A program made the translations under genes and the position numbers. A model generated the notes under the pieces. That model was not told where the DNA came from. It worked only from the letters and a program-made list of their open reading frames with translations, and did not search any database. This document shows, in pieces, positions 8,958 to 17,702 of a DNA stretch of 64,000 bases (within the stretch, counting starts at the first letter, position 1; each line of letters starts with the position of its first letter). The DNA lies in the NCBI RefSeq assembly GCF_001610875.1, contig NZ_CP011272.1, positions 3,143,988-3,207,987 of the forward strand, in the 5' to 3' direction. The stretch comes from Pirellula sp. SH-Sr6A. GTDB taxonomy: Bacteria > Planctomycetota > Planctomycetia > Pirellulales > Pirellulaceae.

Positions 8958-10223
8958 ATGAAATCGTATTCCCTCTGGCGATTCGCTTTAGCAACCGCCT
9001 CGCGCTATGCGCTCCCTGCATGCCTCACCTTGGTCGTTTCCGTCTCCAGTGCTCTCGCCCAATCTCCAGGTTGGTACAAAGGGAACCTTCACACCCACTC
9101 GTTTTGGAGTGATGGAAACGATTTCCCCGAAATGATCTCCGATTGGTACCGAACCCGCGGATATTCTTTTTTGGCCATCTCCGATCACAACGTGCTTCAA
9201 AGCGGTCAGCGATGGATGAAACAATCCGCGGTGGAATCGCGAGGGGGCAAGGAAGTTATTCCCAAGTACATCCGTCGGTTCGGCGAGTCATGGGTGGAAA
9301 CTCGTGGCGAGCCGGGAACCGAAAGCGCAGAGATCCGCTTGAAACCTCTGGATGAGTATCGTTATCTGCTCGAACAAAGCGAAAAATTCATCCTCATCCC
9401 CTCCGAAGAAATCTCGGACAAAGCGGAGGGAAAGCCTGTCCACATGAACGCTACCAACGTAGCAGAGGCGGTGAAGCCTGTCGGTGGCGCGACCGTGCGC
9501 GAGGTGATGGAGAACAATCTCCGCGCCGTGCTTGAGCAAGAAAAGAAGCTGGGTAGAGAAATCATGGTACACCTCAATCACCCAAATTTTCATTATGGCG
9601 TTACCTTCGAAGATCTTGCTGCCGTCATGAGCGAGCAATTCTTTGAAGTCTACAACGGTCACCCAGGCGTCAATCACCGAGGGGATAAAGATCACCCGAG
9701 CGTCGAACGCATTTGGGATTTGGCCAACCACCTCCGCGTCAACAAACTCGGCGGTTCGCTCCTCCTCGGTATCGCGACCGACGATAGCCACGAATACCAC
9801 GGCAAACCGGGAAGCCGCCCTGGAAGGGGCTGGGTGATGGTCCGAAGTCGCTATCTCACGCCAGAACATCTGATCCGCGCAATGGAATCAGGTGACTTCT
9901 ACGCATCGAGCGGCTTATCGCTCCAAGACGTCCAGTGGAACAAAGAGACCTCCACCCTCTCCGTGGCAATCCAATCCGAACCGAACGTGCAATACACGAC
10001 GGAATTCATCGTCACCTCCAAGGATGCGGAGCTCGATCAAATCGGACGCGTCGCGAAGACCTTCCAGGATCTTCAATCGAGCTACACCCTCGCGCCGGGA
10101 GAAACGATCGTGCGAGCGGTTGTAACAAGCTCGATCGCACCAGCTGACCCTGTCTTCGATGACCAGAAGCAACAGGCTTGGACGCAGCCCTTCACGATTC
10201 CATCTGCCGCCAAGAGCCAGTAA
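8958..10223 (+). CDS. secreted PHP-domain protein
   Basis: A 421-residue protein with a cleavable signal peptide ending near SSALAQ (about residue 35). The mature part starts with the PHP motif I, NLHTHSFWSDG, followed by ISDHN (motif II) and MVHLNHPN, EVYNGHPG and ATDDSHEYHG. These supply the His/Asp metal ligands of the polymerase and histidinol phosphatase superfamily. A C-terminal beta-rich region of about 100 residues follows. PHP enzymes are metal-dependent phosphoesterases; an exported form probably acts on phosphate esters in the periplasm, but the substrate is unknown. It lies 186 bp after the secretion operon and is probably transcribed on its own. Confidence 0.8.
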   Translation: MKSYSLWRFALATASRYALPACLTLVVSVSSALAQSPGWYKGNLHTHSFWSDGNDFPEMISDWYRTRGYSFLAISDHNVLQSGQRWMKQSAVESRGGKEVIPKYIRRFGESWVETRGEPGTESAEIRLKPLDEYRYLLEQSEKFILIPSEEISDKAEGKPVHMNATNVAEAVKPVGGATVREVMENNLRAVLEQEKKLGREIMVHLNHPNFHYGVTFEDLAAVMSEQFFEVYNGHPGVNHRGDKDHPSVERIWDLANHLRVNKLGGSLLLGIATDDSHEYHGKPGSRPGRGWVMVRSRYLTPEHLIRAMESGDFYASSGLSLQDVQWNKETSTLSVAIQSEPNVQYTTEFIVTSKDAELDQIGRVAKTFQDLQSSYTLAPGETIVRAVVTSSIAPADPVFDDQKQQAWTQPFTIPSAAKSQ

Positions 10224-10298
10224 CGAGAACGATTACGAGCACCGCGATGCTGAGCACGAGCACGAGCACGAGAACGATGCTGAGCACGAGCACGAAGA
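10224..10298. repeat. GAGCAC-rich short tandem repeat
   Basis: Immediately after the PHP gene stop the sequence consists of repeated GAGCAC/GAGAAC hexamers, with the block GATGCTGAGCACGAGCACGA occurring twice (second copy 10276-10295). It lies between convergent genes and has no obvious stem or T-run. The pattern suggests slipped-strand expansion. Confidence 0.7.
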
Positions 10299-10403
10299 AA
10301 CACCAGAACAGAGCGATGCGACCGAAAACCACGATCGGCCGCTTGCTGACTTGTGCCGCGTCAGTTGCTCGGCCCCGCAGTTCGTTGTCGCTTTCAGGCG
10401 CAA

Positions 10404-11219
10404 CTATTTGTTTAGCGTTTTCCTAATCAAATCGGGGCGATTGGTGGTAATCCCCATTGCTCCAAGTTTTTGGAAGTAGATTGCGTCTTCCGGTACATCG
10501 ACGGTCCAAACATGGAACTCGCGGAGCCCTTCGTTTCGCAGTGCGGCGATAAAGTCCTTCGTGACAATATCCCGATTCCCCTGAGTTCCCAACCCGTCGG
10601 CTTGGGTGCGACGAAGTGTTTCGACAACTTCGGCTAGTTGCGGTTTCCACTCGCCCGTCTTCTCGTTTTGCTTGTACCCGGTGAGCCAGTGGACTTTGAT
10701 ATCGGGCAAGAATTTCTTGCATGCGATCACGGTGTCTGCATTGAAACAGATGATCAGGAGCTTTTTGGGATCGGTTGGATATTTCTTCAACTCCGCTTGG
10801 AGGAGGGGAACGATCGCAGGTCCGGTCTTCAGTTCGATAATGAATTTCTTGTCCGCGGGGATACTTTGAAGCACTTCCGCAAAGGTAGGGATGGGCTCTC
10901 CTTGGAATTTTTCGTCTTTCCACGAGCCGTATTCTAGTTTGCGAAGCTCTGCGAGAGTCGACTTCGAAACGTCGAGGTCCTCACCCGTGGTTCTCAACGT
11001 GGTTTTGTCGTGAATGCAGACGATCTGCTTATCCTTGGTGTAATAGAAGTCTCCTTCCACTCCATCGGCCTGTTGCTCAAACGCCAATCGAAATGCGGAC
11101 ATTGTGTTTTCCGGGGCATCAAACGACGCACCGCGGTGGCCGACAATCATCTGCGCGTCGGCTTGCAATGCTGTAGTCGCCAGTGCGACAAGCGAGAGTA
11201 ACAGAACTTTACGGATCAT
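10404..11219 (-). CDS. secreted glycerophosphodiester phosphodiesterase
   Basis: A 271-residue GDPD-family enzyme that hydrolyses glycerophosphodiesters to glycerol-3-phosphate and an alcohol. The mature protein opens with the catalytic motif GHRGASFDAPENT, followed by GVEGDFYYTKD and the HDKT histidine; FIELKTG and the C-terminal HVWTVD also match the family. I chose the ATG at 11219 because it gives a signal peptide (MIRKVLLLSLVALATTALQADA); the reading frame continues 39 codons upstream without such a feature. Export suggests scavenging of phospholipid head-group diesters in the periplasm. The gene is convergent with the secreted PHP phosphoesterase, another possible phosphate scavenger. 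Confidence 0.88.
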   Translation of the reverse strand: MIRKVLLLSLVALATTALQADAQMIVGHRGASFDAPENTMSAFRLAFEQQADGVEGDFYYTKDKQIVCIHDKTTLRTTGEDLDVSKSTLAELRKLEYGSWKDEKFQGEPIPTFAEVLQSIPADKKFIIELKTGPAIVPLLQAELKKYPTDPKKLLIICFNADTVIACKKFLPDIKVHWLTGYKQNEKTGEWKPQLAEVVETLRRTQADGLGTQGNRDIVTKDFIAALRNEGLREFHVWTVDVPEDAIYFQKLGAMGITTNRPDLIRKTLNK

Positions 11220-11406
11220 GGTCTCAGGTTGGGTGAGTGGGGGAGGCCGACGCGATTGCCGATCATGGGGCTTGGCAGGGCAATGCGTTTTCAACCCGAG
11301 AGTATAAACGAAGCAGGTACCTGAGTCCGTTCCCACACAAAGAATTCATGTGGGCGCACCGCGAAGAATCCACGTGCTCGCACGGCGAAGAACATCGCGT
11401 GCGAAC

Positions 11407-11727
11407 TCAGTGATCCGACGAAAGCTTCATCGCGACGACTCCCGTCGTGATCAAAATTGCAGCGACAATACGCAGCCAGTGGATTGGCTCTCCCAACAGA
11501 ATGAGGCCCACCAGAAACGCCCCCACGGCACCGATCCCCGTCCAGACCATATACGCGGTTCCCAACGGCAACGACTTCATCGAAAGCGAGAGGAGGGCGA
11601 AACTCGCAATCATGACGACGATCGTGACGACAGAGGGGACGAAGCGTGTGAACCCCTCGGATTGCTTCATCGAGTAAGCCCACACTACTTCCAAAACGCC
11701 CGCGACGATCAAATAGAGCCACGCCAT
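11407..11727 (-). CDS. gdx: SMR-family guanidinium exporter (Gdx/SugE type)
   Basis: A 106-residue, four-helix small multidrug resistance protein. The essential membrane glutamate lies in LEVVWAYSMKQSEGF (E13), and the motif PLGTAYMVWTGIGAVG is that of the SugE/Gdx branch, which exports guanidinium in exchange for protons, rather than the EmrE branch. It would act as an antiparallel dimer in the inner membrane. It is the last gene of a tight minus-strand run, 18 bp after the dehydrogenase gene. There is therefore no room for the guanidine riboswitch that often precedes gdx, and expression probably depends on the operon. Confidence 0.88.
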   Translation of the reverse strand: MAWLYLIVAGVLEVVWAYSMKQSEGFTRFVPSVVTIVVMIASFALLSLSMKSLPLGTAYMVWTGIGAVGAFLVGLILLGEPIHWLRIVAAILITTGVVAMKLSSDH

Positions 11728-11745
11728 CGGTAAGCCTCTTTCGTG

Positions 11746-12630
11746 TTAACGACTGACCGCAAGCCACAATGCTTGGGTGCCGCTGGAGCCATGCCCCATC
11801 CCTTGAAGCTTTCGATAAAGATCGATCGCGAGCTCGACCCCTGGCAACTGCAATTGCATACGGGCCGCCTCGTCGAGAACAATCCCCAAATCCTTGACAA
11901 AGTGATCGACGAAAAAGCCCGGAGAATAGTCCTCTCGCAAGATGCGTGGGGTGAGATTCGACAAGGACCAACTACCCGCTGCCCCCGACGACACCGATTC
12001 GAGAACCGTCTGGGGATCCAGCCCGCTGCGTGTCGCATAAAGCAACGCTTCGCAAAGTCCAACCATGCTGGATGCGATCAAAATCTGATTCACCATCTTG
12101 GTGTGTTGGCCACTCCCTGCAGGCCCCTGGTAAACGTAGGTCTTACCCATCGATTTCCAAAGGGGCACCAGCGCATCGAAGACGTCTCGATCGCCGCCGA
12201 CCATGATGGAAAGCCGTGCCTCTTTCGCTCCGATATCGCCTCCGGAGACCGGCGCATCGAGAGCATGACACCCCATCTGCTTGGCCTTGTCATAAACCGC
12301 CTCCGCCAAAGCAGGGCGGCTGGTGGTCATATCGACCAGGATTCCTCCGGAACGCAATCCCCGAAGAGCACCAGACTCTCCCAAGAGGACTTCTTCGACA
12401 TCGCTCGGGTACCCGACCATCGAAAAGACAACATCGCTGTTCTGAGCCACTTGCAAAGGCGACTCGCAACGACGAGCTCCCATCTGGACCAGTGAATCGC
12501 TCTTCTCGGGAGTTCGATTGTAGACGGAAAGGGAGTAGCCAGCTTTCAACAAATGGGTGCACATACTGCGCCCCATCACTCCGGTCCCGATCCAACCAAG
12601 CCGAGTTGTTTCCGGGTGGATACTGATCAT
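11746..12630 (-). CDS. NAD(P)-dependent beta-hydroxyacid dehydrogenase (3-hydroxyisobutyrate dehydrogenase family)
   Basis: A 294-residue oxidoreductase. The Rossmann glycine motif GWIGTGVMG is at the N-terminus, DAPVSGGDIGA is the family substrate-binding segment, and GSGQHTKMVNQ contains the catalytic lysine. FFVDHFVKDLGI is in the C-terminal helical domain. Members oxidise 3-hydroxyisobutyrate, tartronate semialdehyde or related acids; the exact substrate cannot be told from sequence. The ATG at 12630 places the Rossmann motif near the N-terminus and lies 7 bp after the purine nucleoside phosphorylase stop. A longer version to 12675 would overlap that gene. Confidence 0.85.
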   Translation of the reverse strand: MISIHPETTRLGWIGTGVMGRSMCTHLLKAGYSLSVYNRTPEKSDSLVQMGARRCESPLQVAQNSDVVFSMVGYPSDVEEVLLGESGALRGLRSGGILVDMTTSRPALAEAVYDKAKQMGCHALDAPVSGGDIGAKEARLSIMVGGDRDVFDALVPLWKSMGKTYVYQGPAGSGQHTKMVNQILIASSMVGLCEALLYATRSGLDPQTVLESVSSGAAGSWSLSNLTPRILREDYSPGFFVDHFVKDLGIVLDEAARMQLQLPGVELAIDLYRKLQGMGHGSSGTQALWLAVSR

Positions 12631-12637
12631 GGTTGGA

Positions 12638-13477
12638 CTACTTTCCGCTGCGATTCTTTTCGTATTCGAGAACACCGGTGACCAAAGCGGTCAAGCGTGG
12701 CTCCGCATCGTTGGCAATCGCAATGATCTTGGAGACGTCGGCTGCTTCGAGGGCATCGGGTAGACACATATCGGTGATCACCGAGAATCCCACGCAACGC
12801 ATGGAGGAATGGACCGCCACAATCACTTCTGGAACCGTCGACATTCCGACCACATCGGCGCCGATCATACGCAGGAATCGATATTCAGCTCTCGTCTCCA
12901 AATTCGGACCCGCCACGGCGACAAACACGCCGCGATGGGCGACGATATCGTTTTTCCTGGCGACGCGCAACGCCGCGTCGATCAACTCGGCGTCGTAAGG
13001 CGCCGACATATCCGGGAATCGAGGCCCGAGCCGATCGTCGTTGATGCCGATGAGCGGGTTGTCTCCCAGCAGATTGATATGATCGTCGATGAGCATAATG
13101 TCCCCTGCTTTGTACAGAGGATTCATTCCACCGCAAGCATTCGAAACCAGCAGTAGCTCAGCACCGAGCGCTTTCATGATCCGCACCGGGAGGGTGATCT
13201 CCTTGAGCGGATACCCTTCGTACATGTGAAATCGGCCTTCCATCGCCATGACAGGTAGTCCGCAGAGCATGCCGCAAACCAACCGGCCTCGGTGCGACGT
13301 GGCGGTCGACTTCAAAAAGTGAGGAATCTCGGCGTAATCGATCGCCGCTTCTACTTCAATCCGCTGCACCAAAGGACCTAGACCCGTTCCCAGGATAATC
13401 CCTGCGTGGGGTGTCCGACTCCAAGCCTTGCGGATGAAGTCGGTCGATTCCTGGATTTTGTCGTAAAGGTCTAGCAT
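12638..13477 (-). CDS. purine nucleoside phosphorylase
   Basis: A 279-residue trimeric-type (PNP/MTAP family) enzyme that splits purine nucleosides with phosphate into base plus ribose-1-phosphate in purine salvage. Recognisable parts are GIILGTGLGPL (phosphate binding), TSHRGRLVCG, GRFHMYEGYP, SNACGGMNP, AGPNLETRAEYR, GADVVGMSTVPEV and the base-binding region GFSVITDMCLP. The ATG at 13477 was chosen because the longer frame (to 13540) would run into clpP. The short spacing to its downstream neighbours suggests one transcript with the clpP genes and the dehydrogenase. Confidence 0.92.
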   Translation of the reverse strand: MLDLYDKIQESTDFIRKAWSRTPHAGIILGTGLGPLVQRIEVEAAIDYAEIPHFLKSTATSHRGRLVCGMLCGLPVMAMEGRFHMYEGYPLKEITLPVRIMKALGAELLLVSNACGGMNPLYKAGDIMLIDDHINLLGDNPLIGINDDRLGPRFPDMSAPYDAELIDAALRVARKNDIVAHRGVFVAVAGPNLETRAEYRFLRMIGADVVGMSTVPEVIVAVHSSMRCVGFSVITDMCLPDALEAADVSKIIAIANDAEPRLTALVTGVLEYEKNRSGK

Positions 13478-13517
13478 AGTTGCAGTCTCAAGGATTGTTG
13501 GCAGGAGTCCGACGCGA

Positions 13518-14123
13518 TCAAGTCGCGGGGGCTTCGACACGTGGCATCGAATCGATGACCTTGTCGATCAAACCGTACGATACTGCCTCTTCCGGATCCA
13601 TAAAGCGGTCGCGATCCGTATCTTGTTCGATCTTCTCGAGCGATTGACCGCAGTGCTTGATCAGAATCTCGTTCAAGCGTCGTTTGGTTCGTCGGAACTC
13701 TGTTACGTGGATAGAAATTTCTTCGGCCGTTCCCTGCATACCCGCCAGAGGCTGGTGGATCATGATACGGGAATTCGGGAGCGAGTAGCGCTTATTCTTT
13801 GCGCCCGCGGTTAGCAAAACCGCACCCATCGAAGCAGCTTGGCCAATGCAGTAGGTCGCCACATCGCAGGATACAAATTGCATCGTATCGTAGATCGCCA
13901 TCCCGGCGCTGACGCTGCCGCCAGGGCTGTTGATGTACATATGGATGTCCGCCTTCGGATCATCGCTCTGCAGGAACAACATCTGGGCAACGAGCGCATT
14001 GGCGATCTCGTCATCCACCTGTTGACCCAAGAAAATGATCCGATCTTTCAGCAATCGGCTGTAAATGTCGTAAGCGCGCTCTTCGCGTCCGCTTTTCTCG
14101 ATGACATAAGGGATCAATGGCAT
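13518..14123 (-). CDS. clpP: ATP-dependent Clp protease proteolytic subunit (downstream of two)
   Basis: A 201-residue ClpP with a complete Ser-His-Asp triad: S98 in [10 protein letters not shown]123 in IMIHQP and D172 in TDRDRF. The oligomerisation/handle region is normal and length is standard. ClpP forms a 14-mer barrel that degrades substrates delivered by ClpX or ClpA/C; no Clp ATPase is in the window. It lies 48 bp after the other clpP copy, and the two proteins differ enough that a hetero-oligomer (as in actinobacteria and chlamydiae) is possible but unproven. Confidence 0.95.
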   Translation of the reverse strand: MPLIPYVIEKSGREERAYDIYSRLLKDRIIFLGQQVDDEIANALVAQMLFLQSDDPKADIHMYINSPGGSVSAGMAIYDTMQFVSCDVATYCIGQAASMGAVLLTAGAKNKRYSLPNSRIMIHQPLAGMQGTAEEISIHVTEFRRTKRRLNEILIKHCGQSLEKIEQDTDRDRFMDPEEAVSYGLIDKVIDSMPRVEAPAT

Positions 14124-14171
14124 AACTGGTGACTCCTAGGAATGGATCGTAGTTCGGTGGTGCTAGCGGGA

Positions 14172-14795
14172 CTAGTTGCTCTCTTCTTCGCTCTGCTGTT
14201 TGGTGAGCAAGTGATCTACAAGTCCATAATCCTTGGCCTGTTGGGCGGTCAAGAAGAAGTCGCGTTCGGTGTCTTTGGCGATCTGGTCCACCGGCTTGCC
14301 GGTGTGCTTGGAGAGAATCTCGTTGAGCTGGGTTCGCATACGAAGAATCTCTTTGGCCTGGATTTCGATATCGGAGACTTGGCCGCGAACCCCACCGTGC
14401 GGCTGGTGGACCATCACGGTGCTGTTGGGCAAACAATATCGCTTTCCTGGGGAACCACCTGCGAGCAAAACGGCGCCACCGCTGGCCGCTTGACCGACGC
14501 AGTATGTCGCGACCGGGCAAGAAAGCATCTGCATCGTGTCGTAGATGGCCAAGGTCGAAACCACTTCACCACCCGGCGAATTGATGTAGAAGTGAATGTC
14601 CTTGCGACGATTCTCGCTCTGCAAATAAAGGAGCTTCATCACCACTTCATTGGCGTTGCCGGTGTAGATCTCTCCTTGGAGGAACACGATGCGGTTCTCC
14701 AAAAGCAAATCCCCCAACGTCATCTGACGCTGGCGCTGGTAGCTCTGATAAGCATGTGAATCAAACACTGGCGGCATGTTTGGAAAGTAACTCAA
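14172..14795 (-). CDS. clpP: ATP-dependent Clp protease proteolytic subunit (upstream of two)
   Basis: A 207-residue ClpP homologue. The triad is S105 in GQAASGGAV, H130 in VMVHQP and D179 in TERDFF. The usual Met after the nucleophile is Gly, and the N-terminus is about ten residues longer than in the sister protein, with MPPVFDSHAYQSYQ in place of the usual VIEK-type start. Such divergence in the axial N-terminal loops could alter docking of the Clp ATPase. It is the first gene of the clpP-clpP-pnp-dehydrogenase-gdx run. The upstream gap of 203 bp to the divergent phosphohexomutase gene should hold the promoter; no trigger-factor gene precedes it. Confidence 0.94.
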   Translation of the reverse strand: MSYFPNMPPVFDSHAYQSYQRQRQMTLGDLLLENRIVFLQGEIYTGNANEVVMKLLYLQSENRRKDIHFYINSPGGEVVSTLAIYDTMQMLSCPVATYCVGQAASGGAVLLAGGSPGKRYCLPNSTVMVHQPHGGVRGQVSDIEIQAKEILRMRTQLNEILSKHTGKPVDQIAKDTERDFFLTAQQAKDYGLVDHLLTKQQSEEESN

Positions 14796-14998
14796 TTGAT
14801 CTTTCCTCGTTCTTTAAGTAAGGCAACGTTCGAATGTGTACATCTTTTCGATATGCACCCATTTGGCAAGGGTACTTATCGGACAGAATCTACCGGCAAA
14901 CGAGCCCGTTATAGCGTCCCGGAGCGGTTGCCCCTAAAATCAGCCCCTCCTTTTACCGAAAATCCATTTCCTCCCAAACTCTGCTATTCGAACTTCCT

Positions 14999-16819
14999 AT
15001 GCCGATTTCAACGCAAAACGCTCTCGCCTTGATCCAGTCCGCTCACGAACAGGCCAAAATCAGCGCCGGTGCCGTTGAAAACTTGAAATGCTGGCTAACG
15101 GAAACCCGGTATTCCCAATACGCGGACTCGATCTGCCAACACGTCGAAGAAGAGAAGTGGCAAGCGTTGGATGATGCCTTCTGGACGATCATCCCGTTCG
15201 GAACCGGCGGACGTCGAGGCAGGATGTACCCGGTCGGATCCAACGCGATCAACGATCGGACCATCGGGGAGAGCGCCCAAGGCTTGGCGGACTATATCCT
15301 GAGCCGATCCGATATCCCCAAACCCCTCTCCTGCGCAATCGCCTACGACACCCGACACAATTCACGCCACTTCGCGGAACTCTGCGCTTCGGTCATGGTG
15401 GCGAATGGCTTTCACGTCTATTTCCTGGATGACTACCGGGCAACCCCCCAGCTTTCCTACGCCGTCCGAACGAAGAACTGCAGCTGCGGAATCATGGTCA
15501 CCGCCTCCCACAATCCACCCAGCGACAACGCTGTGAAAGTTTATTGGTCGACCGGTGGGCAAGTCTTGCCACCGCACGACTCCGCCATCATCGACGGAGT
15601 CATGAATGTTCAACAAATCAAGACGATTCCCTTTTCCGAAGCCGTCAGCGCCGGGAAGGTCACCGTCGTCACCTCGGAGATCGATCAAAAGTATCTTCAA
15701 GCGGCCTCCAAGTATGCGTGGCCTGGCTCCCGCGATGTCCGCGTCATCTACTCTCCCCTCCACGGCGTAGGAGGGTATGCCGTTCTGCCTCTCCTCTCGG
15801 CATGCGGATTCCAAGACGTTTCCGTCTACGAACCGCATGCGAAACCGGATGGCAATTTCCCAAATGTTCCCGGCCATGTGAGCAATCCCGAGAACAGCGC
15901 GGTCTTTGATGCCATCATCGTGGAAGCCAAGGCACGCGGCGCGGATTTGATCCTCGCCACCGATCCCGACTGCGATCGCATGGGATGCGCCGCTCCCCTC
16001 ACACCTGCCCCAGACTCGCTGTGGGGAACCATCAACGGCAATCAACTCGGCGCTCTTCTTACCGACTTTGTGTTGAGCAAGATGAAAGCGGCGGGAACAT
16101 TGTCATCTCAGACGTACGTGATCAAGACGCTGGTGACGACCGAATTGACCCGCCGCATTGCCGAAAGCTACGGCGCTCGCTGCGAAGGAAACATCCACGT
16201 CGGATTCAAATGGATCGCAGGATTGATGGATGAGCTCGGGCCCGAGAACTTCGCATTCGGCACGGAGGAATCGCACGGCTACCTCATTGGGCAATACGCT
16301 CGAGACAAAGATGGTGCCGTGGCTTGCCTGCTGATGACCCAACTCGCGGCGGACTTGAAAGCCCAAGGCCTCACGCTTCACCAGAAATTGGAACAGCTTC
16401 TTTCCACCCATGGCTGCTATCTGGAGGATTTGATCAACGTCCAGATGGAGGGGAGCGAGGGGATGGCGAACATGAAGAAGCTGATGCAATCCCTCCGAGA
16501 CAATCCCCCCACGACGATGGGTGGCCTTTCCGTCGTTGCCGTCCGCGACTATGGAAACCTCACTCGCAAAATAATCGGCGGCGGCACGGAACAACTGGAT
16601 GCACCTAAGAGCAACATGTTGATTCTCGACTTGGCATTACCGGGCAGTTCTCAGCCGTCAGGAAACGCGATCGCTGTCAGACCATCGGGAACCGAGCCGA
16701 AAGTGAAATTCTATTTGTTCGGCTATGAGCCGGTTTCCCAAGGCTTGGCCGCAGCCAAGACCGCCGTCCTTGATCGGTTGGCTGCGATGAAGGTCGACGC
16801 AAAGAAACTTGGCTCTTGA
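14999..16819 (+). CDS. phospho-sugar mutase (phosphoglucomutase/phosphomannomutase)
   Basis: A 606-residue alpha-D-phosphohexomutase. The active-site serine is in GIMVTASHNPPSDN, the metal-binding loop reads LATDPDCDRMG, the sugar-binding loop is FGTEESHGYL, and the C-terminal phosphate-binding loop is RPSGTEPKVKFY. It interconverts hexose-1- and hexose-6-phosphates; the length and the N-terminal extension fit the PgcA-like group that uses glucose or a broad range of sugars. The ATG at 14999 is well placed. The stop codon overlaps (TGATG) the first codon of the decayed nucleotidyltransferase gene that follows. Confidence 0.93.
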   Translation: MPISTQNALALIQSAHEQAKISAGAVENLKCWLTETRYSQYADSICQHVEEEKWQALDDAFWTIIPFGTGGRRGRMYPVGSNAINDRTIGESAQGLADYILSRSDIPKPLSCAIAYDTRHNSRHFAELCASVMVANGFHVYFLDDYRATPQLSYAVRTKNCSCGIMVTASHNPPSDNAVKVYWSTGGQVLPPHDSAIIDGVMNVQQIKTIPFSEAVSAGKVTVVTSEIDQKYLQAASKYAWPGSRDVRVIYSPLHGVGGYAVLPLLSACGFQDVSVYEPHAKPDGNFPNVPGHVSNPENSAVFDAIIVEAKARGADLILATDPDCDRMGCAAPLTPAPDSLWGTINGNQLGALLTDFVLSKMKAAGTLSSQTYVIKTLVTTELTRRIAESYGARCEGNIHVGFKWIAGLMDELGPENFAFGTEESHGYLIGQYARDKDGAVACLLMTQLAADLKAQGLTLHQKLEQLLSTHGCYLEDLINVQMEGSEGMANMKKLMQSLRDNPPTTMGGLSVVAVRDYGNLTRKIIGGGTEQLDAPKSNMLILDLALPGSSQPSGNAIAVRPSGTEPKVKFYLFGYEPVSQGLAAAKTAVLDRLAAMKVDAKKLGS

Positions 16820-17083
16820 TGAGAATTACGGACGAACTACTGCTGCTAAACGGATACGTTTGCTCGCCATCGAGTGGAGTACGCTATTTGCGGTGGTTTG
16901 GCCGTTGTCATTCATGGCCGTCCAAGGCTTACGTTGGACATCGCCTTTTTGGTTCCGGCAGACGAGATGGATGGCCATCCGATCCAACTTCTCTCGCGAG
17001 CCGGGTTGATTAAGATGAAGAGGTCGTCCAATCGATTAAACGATAAATTGGATGTGGAACTACTCAATGACCAAACAGACTAG
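16819..17083 (+). pseudogene. decayed nucleotidyltransferase-like gene (AbiEii / minimal nucleotidyltransferase type)
   Basis: The remnant starts with an ATG overlapping the phosphohexomutase stop and reads MRITDELLLLN, then loses frame. In another frame it continues FARHRVEYAICGGLAVVIHG, a strong match to the N-terminus of this nucleotidyltransferase family. The next bases encode RPRLTLDIAFLVP, where intact proteins have DID, so a catalytic Asp is lost. The reading then jumps to LLSRAGLIKMKRSSNRLNDKLDVELL, which is the C-terminal end of the family, so the central part is deleted. One frameshift, one lost metal ligand and one internal deletion make a functional product very unlikely. Intact relatives are often found in toxin-antitoxin-like gene pairs. 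Confidence 0.65.
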
Positions 17084-17276
17084 CGCTAGAGATGCGAAAT
17101 GCCAGAGTCGCGGGTGGTCGGATGCGATGGATAGCGTTTCGATTGCTCATCGGCTAGCCAAGCTTCAAGACCTGCACGATTGCTGGAAGTTTTTTCAATT
17201 GGGCAAGAAAAGACTGCCGGAAGAAAACAGCGAGTCCGCGTCACTTCCTGAATCGTATCGCGAATCAAGCGCTTGA
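17067..17276 (+). CDS. small hypothetical protein overlapping the decayed nucleotidyltransferase
   Basis: A possible 69-residue product overlapping the end of the pseudogene by 17 bases, an arrangement typical of two-gene modules. The middle, AMDSVSIAHRLAKLQDLHDCWKFFQ, looks like a helical segment under protein-level constraint, but the rest is not recognisable. It may be the partner gene of the decayed nucleotidyltransferase or part of the same wreck. I do not recognise the family. Confidence 0.3.
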   Translation: MTKQTSARDAKCQSRGWSDAMDSVSIAHRLAKLQDLHDCWKFFQLGKKRLPEENSESASLPESYRESSA

Positions 17277-17296
17277 GTCTACTTGATTCCCGATTT

Positions 17297-17379
17297 CCCT
17301 CTGCGAGCTTGGCGCCTTGGCGCGCCATTTAAATTAAAGACTGAAGAAAGTCGCGCGCCACGGCGCAAGGATCGCAAAG
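17297..17379. repeat. intergenic imperfect inverted repeat, copy 1
   Basis: An 83-bp element that begins CCCTCTGCGAGCTTGGCG and ends GGCGCAAGGATCGCAAAG. Its two ends are roughly complementary, with a short AT-rich centre, so it could fold as a hairpin. A second copy of exactly the same length lies at 17564-17646 in the same orientation. Both lie in the gene-poor stretch beside the pseudogene. Confidence 0.75.
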
Positions 17380-17563
17380 GAGTGGAAGAAGAAGTGTAAG
17401 GGTGAGTGGTGGAGAGAATTCTCGACGAGGTCTTTTAACTGTATGTCCCTCATCTTATTGCAATCTCACTTGTCTCTTCCGTAGTCGGAAGCGATGGCAG
17501 GAAAATGAGGGCATGAAGATAGGAAGGAAAGAGCAGACCTGCAAGCAATCTCTAACCACAAGC

Positions 17564-17646
17564 CCCTCTGCGAGCTTTGCGCCTTGGCGCGCCATTTTAA
17601 AACAGGACCAATGAGAATCTCTCGCAAAGGCGCAAGGATCGCAAAG
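17564..17646. repeat. intergenic imperfect inverted repeat, copy 2
   Basis: Same 83-bp design as the copy at 17297-17379: outer arms CTCTGCGAGCTTTGCGCC and CGCAAGGATCGCAAAG are well conserved between copies while the central 30 or so bases differ. This pattern (conserved arms, variable loop) resembles a REP-like or small non-autonomous element. The 184 bp between the copies hold no gene that I can support. Confidence 0.75.
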
Positions 17647-17702
17647 CAGGAGGAGCAGAAGAAGATAGAGGAGGAGCGAGTGGGTATCGGTCCGTAATGG
17701 AA

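Noticed and set aside
11728-11745. Guanidine riboswitch before the Gdx-type exporter
   Set aside because: Only 18 bp separate it from the upstream gene, and no ykkC-like motifs were seen there or within the preceding gene end.
14172-14795. Possibility that the upstream ClpP is an inactive ClpR-type subunit because of GQAASGGA
   Set aside because: The serine itself, the histidine and the aspartate are all present; only the neighbouring Met is changed to Gly.
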